Part shown: piece by piece, positions 1 through 5,698 of the stretch | How the letters are laid out: every line of letters begins with the position of its first letter | How positions within the stretch are numbered: the first letter of the stretch is position 1 | NCBI GenBank assembly: GCA_002310035.1 | Contig: DBYC01000040.1 | Span: 1-10,747, forward strand | DNA: 10,747 nucleotides | Reading direction: 5' to 3' | From: a bacterium UBP6_UBA1196 | Lineage (GTDB): Bacteria > UBP6 > UBA1177 | Notes under the pieces: model-generated | The model's input: only the letters and a program-made list of their open reading frames with translations | What the model was told of the DNA's origin: nothing | Databases searched by the model: none | Position numbers and translations under genes: made by a program

Positions 1-290
1 ACCGCTTTGACAGCGAATCCTGCCGGGTCTTTGATCGTGTCGACCGCAAAAACCGTTCCGCTAACCGAAGAATGGATGTTTACCGAGACAAAACCGCCTG
101 CCTCGCCGATAAGCGTTCCGACTTTTACCTTGTCACCTTTTTTCACAACAGGCACTGCCGGTGCGCCGATGTGCTGCGAAAGCGGGATCATCACCCGTTT
201 CGGAAGCTCGACCGCCTCGATGGGTGTTCCCGCGCTTATTTTGTTCTCCGGCGGATGAACGCCGCCGATTTTAAAAGTCTTGAAATTCAA
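1..290 (-). CDS. rnfC: RnfC subunit of the Rnf ferredoxin:NAD+ oxidoreductase, N-terminal part (runs off the left edge)
   Basis: Only the first 96 residues are present; the gene continues beyond position 1. The reverse-strand translation starts MNFKTFKIGGVHPPENK and continues with VMIPLSQHIGAPAVPVV, then KKGDKVKVGTLIGEAGGFVS and VNIHSSVSGTVFAV. This is the characteristic RnfC amino-terminal barrel-sandwich (biotinyl-like) domain. Family knowledge: RnfC is the peripheral subunit of the membrane Rnf complex, which couples electron flow from reduced ferredoxin to NAD+ to ion export. Its NADH/FMN region and two 4Fe-4S motifs would lie outside the window. The start is a TTG at 288-290; no ATG occurs in this frame before the conserved GGVHPPE motif, and GGAGGAG (minus strand, 294-300) sits 3-5 bases upstream. 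rnfC is often the first gene of its operon, which fits the upstream intergenic gap. Family call is near certain; the exact operon content cannot be seen. Confidence 0.95.
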   Translation of the reverse strand, partial: MNFKTFKIGGVHPPENKISAGTPIEAVELPKRVMIPLSQHIGAPAVPVVKKGDKVKVGTLIGEAGGFVSVNIHSSVSGTVFAVDTIKDPAGFAVKA

Positions 291-378
291 ACTCTCCTCC
301 ACCCAAAATTGTCAACATGACTTAAAGCGCTCTTTTTGTAATTGTTTTATTAATTATTGCAAGAAAATCGATAAGATT
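291..378. other. Intergenic stretch upstream of rnfC, AT-rich, probable rnf promoter area
   Basis: No gene is seen between the rnfC start and the hydrolase lipoprotein start (291-565). The part next to rnfC, roughly 328-370, is very AT-rich and is the likely place for the minus-strand promoter. The best I can find on the minus strand is TTGCAA at 356-361 without a convincing -10 at the usual distance. A TTGACA on the minus strand at 310-315 is too close to the start codon to be the -35 of this gene. No terminator is seen. Confidence 0.3.
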
Positions 379-493
379 ACGACTCGCCGCATAACAGTGA
401 CGGCGTTCCGACGTTCCGGCGTGACGTTGACAGCGGCGCGCTGAGAATAACGATTCGCCTCATTAACCGTTTCGACGTAACGTTGACAGCGGC
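379..493. repeat. Imperfect intergenic direct duplication sharing a 14-bp exact core
   Basis: Unit A (379-437) and unit B (450-493) begin alike (ACGACTCGCC versus ACGATTCGCC, followed by CAT and AAC with small indels) and end with an identical 14-mer, ACGTTGACAGCGGC, at 424-437 and 480-493. Unit A is longer because of an extra CGTTCCG-type iteration around 404-420. The block is visibly richer in G and C than the flanks. It lies 60-190 bases upstream of the start of the plus-strand lipoprotein. Each core contains TTGACA (427-432 and 483-488), but no good -10 follows either one. It could be an operator pair, a decayed mobile or REP-like repeat, or a simple local duplication; the sequence alone does not decide. 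Confidence 0.6.
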
Positions 494-508
494 AAGGCCT
501 TGCTTTTC

Positions 509-536
509 TTGACTTTAAACTGCTTTGACTTAACTT
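509..536 (+). promoter_or_regulatory. Weak candidate promoter of the hydrolase lipoprotein gene
   Basis: TTGACT (509-514) is followed after 16 bases by TAACTT (531-536). The -10 is a poor match, and a second TTGACT-like word lies inside the spacer. The start codon is about 30 bases downstream, a plausible leader length. This is the best plus-strand candidate between the duplication and the gene, but it is not strong. Confidence 0.25.
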
Positions 537-565
537 TTTAGCAGTGTTTCTCGATGGAGGGAAAA

Positions 566-1756
566 ATGAAGAAAAATGTCATGTTTTTACTTTTATTGGC
601 CTTGTTCGTGTTCGGATGCAGCAATTCAAGCACAAATAAACTTCAGCCGGCAGAAAAAACCGACGGCGATACGGCGGCGGAAGAAATCAACGATTCTGAT
701 TCCGACACCGGCAATCCGGCCGATTCTGAGCAGCAGCCTGATGATGACACAGGTAATGCTGAAGAAACCGCACAGAACGACGAAGATCTTCCGGACGATG
801 AGGAAACCGAACTTCCCGATTCCGAAATTCCAGACATCGATCCGACAGAAGAATGCACCAACGATCCGCTTTTCTGCTACGGTGAATATTATGTGAATGT
901 ATTTGATGTCGATGCCGGTGACAACGGCTCGCCGCGACTCTTCAGAGTCTATGAGCCGATAGATGCCGAAGGCCAGATCCCGGTAGTTCACTTTCTGCAC
1001 GGATTCATGTACAAAATCAGCTACTATGACCGTTTTCTGATGCACCTTGCATCTCACGGATTCATTGTCGTTTCAAGCCAGTCCGCGCACAAAATGGCTA
1101 ATGGCGACACAACAAGTCAGGAAGCGGAAAAAGTTGCGGCATTCATCAACTGGCTTAAAGAAAATCTTAAAAATTATGTTGCAGCAACACCTGATTTCGA
1201 AAATTTCGGCCTTTCTGGGCACAGCCGCGGCGGAAAAGTCACGAACCGCATTCTTAATTCCGATCCTGCAATCGCAAAAAGTTTCTTTGGCGTCGACCCT
1301 GTTGATTCCAAGCCGCCGTTCAGCGGTTTTATCGGCGCTGACGACCCTGAAAGTCTTTCCGAACCTGTAATGTTTACAGGCGAATCGATGTTTTTGGGAA
1401 CCGAAAAAGGTCCGAGCGGCATTGGCGGTATCGGCAATACCGGAGCATGCGCTCCAGAAGGCAACAACAGCGTGAATTTTTACGCGTCCTATCCCTCTCC
1501 GAGCCACCACATAATCGCGGCAGGAGTAGGTCATGCCGACATGGTCGATCCTGAAGACATAAAGATTTGCAGCTTATATTGCTCAAGTTGCGCAGGAAGC
1601 AGCGACGACGGGATGAAATCAATGTTCATCACCTACACCGGCGGGCTTATGACTGCGTTTTTTAATGCAACTCTCAAAGGTCTTGCCGAATATGAAAAAG
1701 TTATCAACGATCCTTCTGTTTATCCGTTCTATACAAAGGCTGTCGAACACAAATAA
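566..1756 (+). CDS. Lipoprotein with a chlorophyllase-like alpha/beta-hydrolase domain (putative surface esterase)
   Basis: The product is 396 residues from the ATG at 566. The earlier in-frame ATG at 554 overlaps the ribosome binding site GGAGGG (556-561), so I reject it. Residues 1-18 form a lipoprotein signal (MKKNV, a hydrophobic stretch, then VFGC) with Cys18 as lipidation site. Residues about 25-95 are an acidic Asp/Glu/Thr/Pro/Ser linker. The rest is an alpha/beta-hydrolase: an oxyanion-hole HG near 145, the nucleophile elbow GHSRGG with Ser220, GVDPVD with candidate acids Asp244 and Asp247, and GVGHAD with His323. GHSRGG plus GVDPVD resemble plant chlorophyllases and the bacterial chlorophyllase/PET-hydrolase-like group, which cleave ester bonds. 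Six cysteines in the mature domain (97, 104, 295, 335, 339, 342) suggest disulfides outside the cytoplasm. The substrate cannot be inferred; a chlorophyll substrate is unlikely in this setting. The gene stands alone, divergent from rnfC. Confidence 0.85.
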   Translation: MKKNVMFLLLLALFVFGCSNSSTNKLQPAEKTDGDTAAEEINDSDSDTGNPADSEQQPDDDTGNAEETAQNDEDLPDDEETELPDSEIPDIDPTEECTNDPLFCYGEYYVNVFDVDAGDNGSPRLFRVYEPIDAEGQIPVVHFLHGFMYKISYYDRFLMHLASHGFIVVSSQSAHKMANGDTTSQEAEKVAAFINWLKENLKNYVAATPDFENFGLSGHSRGGKVTNRILNSDPAIAKSFFGVDPVDSKPPFSGFIGADDPESLSEPVMFTGESMFLGTEKGPSGIGGIGNTGACAPEGNNSVNFYASYPSPSHHIIAAGVGHADMVDPEDIKICSLYCSSCAGSSDDGMKSMFITYTGGLMTAFFNATLKGLAEYEKVINDPSVYPFYTKAVEHK

Positions 1757-1758
1757 TT

Positions 1759-2112
1759 TTACAACGAAGTGATTTTGTAGTCTTTTTTGACGAAATCGGG
1801 CTTCCCTTCGCGAAAATTCACGATATTTTTTACGAATGAAGCAACGAATGAAGCGTTTTCGCGCCATTCCTCAGAATAAAAAACTGTTTTCGCAGGGTCG
1901 AACGACAAAATTTTTTCCTTTTCGGTTTCGCTCAAATCGACAACAAGCGTTACCGGAAGCTTTACCGGCACATCTTTGTCGGGCGTGATAAAACCCAGCG
2001 ATCCCGAATGTTCAAAAGGAGAAGCGAACCAGAAAAAATCGGAATCAAGCAGTTTTTCGAGAAACCATCTGTCAATCCCTGTAACCAATGTGTCGGGAGA
2101 AACAGAAATCAT
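1759..2112 (-). CDS. Hypothetical protein, translationally coupled to carD
   Basis: The product is 117 residues; I do not recognise the family. It begins MISVSPDTLVTGIDRWFLEK and has alternating hydrophobic and charged segments, with no signal peptide, membrane helix or cysteine. The Asp/Phe/Trp-rich early part (DRWF, SDFFWF) is followed by a strand-like stretch (KLPVTLVVDL) and a lysine-rich tail. Its ATG (2110-2112) directly follows the carD stop, giving TAGATG, and no clear Shine-Dalgarno lies upstream. Translation probably depends on ribosomes finishing carD, and the gene would share the carD promoter. A 12-bp tandem duplication (1832-1855) encodes ASFVASFV near residues 86-93. The coupling and the intact frame support a real gene; a role connected with CarD is only inferred from position. 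Confidence 0.65.
   Translation of the reverse strand: MISVSPDTLVTGIDRWFLEKLLDSDFFWFASPFEHSGSLGFITPDKDVPVKLPVTLVVDLSETEKEKILSFDPAKTVFYSEEWRENASFVASFVKNIVNFREGKPDFVKKDYKITSL
1760..1788 (+). terminator. Weak possible terminator after the hydrolase lipoprotein gene
   Basis: TACAA (1760-1764) and TTGTA (1775-1779) can pair with a 10-base loop, followed by a run of six T (1783-1788). The stem is short and AT-only apart from one pair, so this is marginal. It would lie inside the 3' end of the convergent minus-strand gene, as any terminator here must, because the two stop codons are only two bases apart. Confidence 0.2.
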
Positions 2113-2613
2113 CTATGATCCGGATTTTGTTTTGAAACTGTTGTGGATTTTGTTGACGATCTCCTCTTTCGGAAGATTTTCGGAGATGGAAAGTTCGGTG
2201 GCAAGAATATTTTCCGCGTCGTTTAAAAGCCGCTCCTCGCCGTAGCTCAAACCTTTTTTTCTCTTCAGGAACATCAGATCGGAGATAACGGTCGCGACAT
2301 CGGTGACCTTCCCGCTTTTCATTTTTTCCTGAAGAAATCTGTAGCGTTTGTTCCAGTTCATCTTCAAAAGATCGAGATTCCTGAACTTGAAACAGCTGTA
2401 GACTTCCTTCGCGACTTCGGCATCTATAAGGCTCCGAAGCCCCATCTGCTCGGCTGATTCGACCGGGACGATAACTTTTGAACCGTCGGAAAGAATATTC
2501 ACGACATAGCATGAAACCTCGGACTCACCCATAGTCCTTGATTCGACGGAAACAACTTTACCGACACCGTAATTGGGATAAACCGCCAGATCGCCGGGTT
2601 TGAACAGATCCAT
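2113..2613 (-). CDS. carD: CarD/CdnL-family RNA polymerase-binding transcriptional regulator
   Basis: The product is 166 residues, the usual size for the CarD/CdnL family. The N-terminus (MDLFKPGDLAVYPNYGVGKV, then VESRTMGESEVSCYVVNIL) is the Tudor-like RNA polymerase-interacting domain shared with the transcription-repair factor Mfd. Residues from about 65 on (LRSLIDAEVAKEV, NWNKRYRFLQEKMKSG, VATVISDLMFLKRKKGLSYG, ERLLNDAENIL) match the helical C-terminal DNA-binding domain. Family knowledge: CarD binds the beta subunit and the upstream edge of the transcription bubble and stabilises open complexes, notably at rRNA promoters. The ATG at 2611-2613 has GGAGG seven bases upstream. Expression is probably strong and constitutive, from the promoter at 2651-2678. 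The unknown 117-residue gene follows without a gap. Confidence 0.93.
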   Translation of the reverse strand: MDLFKPGDLAVYPNYGVGKVVSVESRTMGESEVSCYVVNILSDGSKVIVPVESAEQMGLRSLIDAEVAKEVYSCFKFRNLDLLKMNWNKRYRFLQEKMKSGKVTDVATVISDLMFLKRKKGLSYGEERLLNDAENILATELSISENLPKEEIVNKIHNSFKTKSGS

Positions 2614-2650
2614 TTAAAAACCTCCGAAAAGTAAGAACAAAAACGCGGAT

Positions 2651-2678
2651 ATTATACTCAAAACTCTCCGTTTGTCAA
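2651..2678 (-). promoter_or_regulatory. Near-perfect sigma70-type promoter of carD
   Basis: On the minus strand, TTGACA (plus coordinates 2673-2678) is followed by a 16-base spacer and TATAAT (2651-2656). Both hexamers are exact consensus. Transcription should start near 2644, giving a leader of about 30 bases before the carD ATG. The 16-base spacer is one base short of the usual optimum. Confidence 0.85.
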
Positions 2679-2740
2679 GGCAATTTAAGAGATTCCTTTT
2701 TAATTTCAGGATGTTAAACTAAAAGAAAACGTCAGTAAAA

Positions 2741-2770
2741 GCGGTTTCGGCACAAAAATGCCGCATGCGG
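2741..2770 (-). terminator. Possible terminator downstream of the metalloprotease gene
   Basis: On the minus strand CGGCA (2759-2763) can pair with TGCCG (2748-2752) around a TTTTTG loop. Alternatively GCGG (2761-2764) pairs with CCGC (2741-2744), enclosing it and leading into TTTT (2737-2740). The 10-bp palindrome CCGCATGCGG (2761-2770) overlaps the same site. The structure sits 3-35 bases past the protease stop and ahead of the carD promoter, the expected position for a terminator, but the T-tract is short. The rest of the 159-base gap (2614-2772) holds only the carD promoter and leader. Confidence 0.35.
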
Positions 2771-2772
2771 GA

Positions 2773-5475
2773 TTAAAGAACAAGCGAGCAGCCGCTTGAT
2801 TTTTTGCTTTCCTCTTTGGGTTCATCGTCACCGTAAGACATTTCATCGTCAGGAACGGCTTCGGTATCGCTGTCCTCGTCCTCCTCGGCAGTTCCGGACT
2901 CTTCACCCGATTTTGCGGATTCGATTTCTATTCCGTTTACAGCAGCCGCAGCTCCGGTAACGTTAACGAACTGGAGATAGTATCTTTCGCCTTTCTCGAC
3001 TTTCGGAATTACCCAGCCTTTCGAAGCTGTTCCGGAAACACTTCCGTCTTTTTTGACTTCAGCAGCTGTCGAAGAATCGGAGAGGGAATATTCTATCGGC
3101 GCGCCTTTTCTATAATAAACCTGCAATTTCGGATTTTCGTTGCTTCCGAACCCGAACATGTCGCCTAACGAATCAGAACTGTTCTTCGCGATTTTCTTTA
3201 CTTTGACTTTGATGGAATCTTCAGCCAGATCCTCCGGAACATCATAATAGAACTGGATGTAAGCCGGACCTACGCGGACTTCCTTGTCACCGTCTTTAAT
3301 GAGAACTCCGCTGCCTCCGCCGAGCATGCCGCCTGTCGGATCTTCCGGCAGATCTTCTCCTTCCTCTTCTTCTTCCTTTTCACTCTCGCCTGCCGGAATA
3401 TACATTGCGTCAGTGATTTTTTTGTTCAGGCTGCGTGCGCGGATTTCCTCGAAGAAATTCCTGTCTTCGAGAATCTTTTTGATTTCTTTTGCCTTGCCTT
3501 TGAAGTTTTCATCATTCTCGACTTCGGCCATCAGAGTTTCAGCCCAGAGTTTGTACGAAACGTCTGCATCGCCTATCTGATAAAGGGTTTTGAGCATAAG
3601 TTTCATCATATTGTCGCGGTGTTTCTGCGTATCGGTATCGTTTCCTTTGATGAGCTGATAAATATCCCAGTTGGAAGCAAGAAACGGTTTACCGTCGAAA
3701 TGGACTTCGCCGACAAAATCTTCAAAGACCTTGTTCTTGTTGAGGGCGCTTCTCATGCAGTAAACCGCATCGTCGCCTTCACCTTCGACATCCATAGTGG
3801 TTTTGTATCTCTGGTCAGCCTTTATAAAACCTTCCGAAGCGTATTCGCCTGTGCAGGTGTTGTCGGTCATGATGAAAGCGAACGTGTCAGCCATACCTTC
3901 GTGAAGCGAACCCGGCTCGACCGTCAGGCCGTATTTGTCCTGAAATTCAAGACCTTCGATACCTGTCGTGTAGATCGTCGCGTGACCGAATTCGTGATAG
4001 ACGACATCGCCGTCATAACCCATATCGGCCTTGGTTCCCTGTCCGAAAACAAGAAGGTCGCCTTTTACATCGAAATCCTTGAGAAGCATCGAGATGAGAA
4101 AGTTACTCTGCGTGAAGAACGCGTTGTCCATAGGAACAAGCTCGTTCGTTCCGTTAATCATGGCCATCATATCATTGAAATCCGGCGTTACGAAATTGGC
4201 TATGACATTGAGTGGTCTGTCTTTGTCGTTGTTCTGAAGATAAAACTCGTTCTCCGAATCGATGTCAGTGTAAAGCGAGCGGATGTAATCGTAAATTTTG
4301 GAAGCGTGGTAATACATCGAAATCTCGGCGCATCTGTCGATCTTTTCGGGAGTCATGTTCTCTTTCGAAAATTCGTGCCCGCTTTCGCAGTCGTCGTAAA
4401 TAAAGCTGCCTTTTTCGCATTTGTTGGCAAGAGGCATCGGATGGCACGCATGGACATTGATGTCGGTAATGCCGAACTGAGCCGCGATCGCCGCAATATC
4501 TTCTCCGAATGATTTAGGATCGATATTGATTTTTGTGCCGTCGTCAGGGCAGTTGTAGGATTTTATCTTTCTGATCCCCTCTTTATCCTTTTCGGTGATT
4601 AGCGAACCTACAAGTTCCGGAGCAAGTTCGCTGTCGTCCCACGGAGCGACCCAGGGAAGCTCGACTTCCGTAAGTTCGGGGGTGATGAAAGGATTGAACT
4701 TCCAGATCTTTGCCTTGTCAGTTTCTTTGCCTTTGCAGACGAACTGCGGTGCAACCGGTCCTTCTGTGTCGCCTGTATCAACAGGATCGGGCTCGGTGTC
4801 GCCGGTGTCAGGAGTACCACTGTCTGCCGGATCTTCGGGATTTACAGGGTCGTCATCGCCTTCCGCGAAGAATGTCGAATGGCCCGATCTGATAACCTTG
4901 CCAGTCAGCGCATCCACGATGTGGTAACGGCTGTCGGCGATCGAAACAGGGGAAAATCTGACTTTGTAAGCCGGAACGAACTTGCCGAAATTGCGTGTGA
5001 TGATTTTCTCGACAAGATAGTTTTTCGGCAAACTCTTCATGTTTCTTGCAGACATCGCCGATTTAAGAGCCTCTTTTTCAGAGATCATTTTAGTGATGTC
5101 AATGTCGATGTCGCTCAAACCATTGTTGATCTTGTCGATTTTTCCGTCTCTCATCGTTACGACAGTGTAAACGCCGTCGACTTTGATCCCCTTGTAAAAA
5201 GGAACGAATTTGTAGATCGAAGCATCTCCGATCTTTACAGCGCGGAGAAGCTCGGGCTCTACATTTCTACCGATGTTGAAAGCCTTGTAAAAATCGTTTT
5301 TAACGAACTTTTTCAAAGAATCGGCATCAGCCTTGACACGGATGTCGAGTCCCGAAACCATCGCCGTGACACCGTCGATCCTTTTGACAGAAGCCGTCTT
5401 GAACGGATTTTTCTGCTCCGCCGAAACTGTAAGAACTAACAGCAGGAGAGCAAAAACGACCAAAAATTTTTTCAT
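2773..5475 (-). CDS. Secreted zinc metalloprotease (gluzincin, thermolysin/fungalysin-like) with propeptide
   Basis: The product is 900 residues. Residues 1-19 are a Sec signal ending VSA, before EQKNPF. Residues about 22-200 resemble a thermolysin/fungalysin propeptide with a PepSY-like end (VPAYKVRFSPV, then IVDALTGKVIRSG). Residues 205-240 are an acidic Asp/Thr/Gly/Pro linker. The catalytic region contains HEFGH at 494-498 (zinc ligands His494 and His498, catalytic Glu495) and HEGMAD with Glu526 as the likely third ligand. The 28-residue gap after His498 is nearer to fungalysin (M36) than to thermolysin (M4). Cysteines at 247, 309, 344, 353, 363, 382, 541 and 573 suggest disulfides. A Glu-rich segment (698-712) precedes a beta-rich region (735-850). 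The tail is acidic, then Lys/Ser-rich, ending SGCSLVL. The ATG at 5473-5475 has GGGAGG six bases upstream. Substrate and exact peptidase family are uncertain. Confidence 0.85.
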   Translation of the reverse strand: MKKFLVVFALLLLVLTVSAEQKNPFKTASVKRIDGVTAMVSGLDIRVKADADSLKKFVKNDFYKAFNIGRNVEPELLRAVKIGDASIYKFVPFYKGIKVDGVYTVVTMRDGKIDKINNGLSDIDIDITKMISEKEALKSAMSARNMKSLPKNYLVEKIITRNFGKFVPAYKVRFSPVSIADSRYHIVDALTGKVIRSGHSTFFAEGDDDPVNPEDPADSGTPDTGDTEPDPVDTGDTEGPVAPQFVCKGKETDKAKIWKFNPFITPELTEVELPWVAPWDDSELAPELVGSLITEKDKEGIRKIKSYNCPDDGTKINIDPKSFGEDIAAIAAQFGITDINVHACHPMPLANKCEKGSFIYDDCESGHEFSKENMTPEKIDRCAEISMYYHASKIYDYIRSLYTDIDSENEFYLQNNDKDRPLNVIANFVTPDFNDMMAMINGTNELVPMDNAFFTQSNFLISMLLKDFDVKGDLLVFGQGTKADMGYDGDVVYHEFGHATIYTTGIEGLEFQDKYGLTVEPGSLHEGMADTFAFIMTDNTCTGEYASEGFIKADQRYKTTMDVEGEGDDAVYCMRSALNKNKVFEDFVGEVHFDGKPFLASNWDIYQLIKGNDTDTQKHRDNMMKLMLKTLYQIGDADVSYKLWAETLMAEVENDENFKGKAKEIKKILEDRNFFEEIRARSLNKKITDAMYIPAGESEKEEEEEGEDLPEDPTGGMLGGGSGVLIKDGDKEVRVGPAYIQFYYDVPEDLAEDSIKVKVKKIAKNSSDSLGDMFGFGSNENPKLQVYYRKGAPIEYSLSDSSTAAEVKKDGSVSGTASKGWVIPKVEKGERYYLQFVNVTGAAAAVNGIEIESAKSGEESGTAEEDEDSDTEAVPDDEMSYGDDEPKEESKKSSGCSLVL

Positions 5476-5519
5476 TTAAAACCTCCCAAATTGATAAGAA
5501 GAAACGACTTAAACAAATT

Positions 5520-5547
5520 ATTTTAGTCTTTTTCAAAAACATGTCAA
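5520..5547 (-). promoter_or_regulatory. Promoter of the metalloprotease gene
   Basis: On the minus strand TTGACA (5542-5547) is followed by a 16-base spacer and TAAAAT (5520-5525). The initiation site would be near 5513, leaving about 38 bases of leader with GGGAGG (5482-5487) before the ATG. The hexamer and spacer geometry is the same as at the carD promoter. Confidence 0.7.
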
Positions 5548-5608
5548 ACCGCGGTATTTTTTAATTTTCCGGATAATATTCTTCTGAAACAACGCAACTT
5601 ACAAAAAC

Positions 5609-5636
5609 TTGCTTTTACAACAACAAGTTGTATCGT
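5609..5636 (+). promoter_or_regulatory. Candidate promoter of the Asn/Glu-repeat lipoprotein gene
   Basis: TTGCTT (5609-5614), a 16-base spacer and TATCGT (5631-5636) give a moderate match, about 60 bases before the ATG at 5699. A short inverted repeat, ACAAC at 5617-5621 and GTTGT at 5627-5631, occupies the spacer and touches the -10, so it could be an operator; this is speculative. Between 5637 and 5686 the leader is AT-rich with no other feature. Confidence 0.35.
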
Positions 5637-5698
5637 GCCATGTTTTTTGATTTTTAAAAAAATGATTTTAACACTTTTTTGATTTTGGAGGTTTTGTG

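Noticed and set aside
379..493. CRISPR or short-repeat array upstream of the lipoprotein
   Set aside because: There are only two units, of unequal length and with indels, and no regular spacer pattern; it is better described as an imperfect duplication.
554..565. Upstream ATG for the hydrolase lipoprotein
   Set aside because: It overlaps the GGAGGG that serves the ATG at 566. Starting at 566 also gives a typical MKKN lipoprotein signal.
626..1057. Minus-strand frame opposite the hydrolase lipoprotein
   Set aside because: It is a shadow of the plus-strand gene, which has a lipobox, GHSRGG motif and ribosome binding site. The antisense product shows only compositional bias.
2706..2815. Programmed frameshift at the A-run near the protease C-terminus giving a hydrophobic tail
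   Set aside because: An alternative frame after the run of A reads a hydrophobic stretch (LFFNPACGIF and onward), but there is no slippery heptamer with a stimulating structure and the tail lacks a basic end. The in-frame SGCSLVL end is simpler.
3619..4512. Plus-strand open frame of 297 codons antisense to the metalloprotease
   Set aside because: The minus strand carries a signal peptide, propeptide, HEFGH motif and good ribosome binding site over the same bases. The antisense product has no recognisable domain, and a similar long frame at 4879-5439 shows this is a codon-bias effect.
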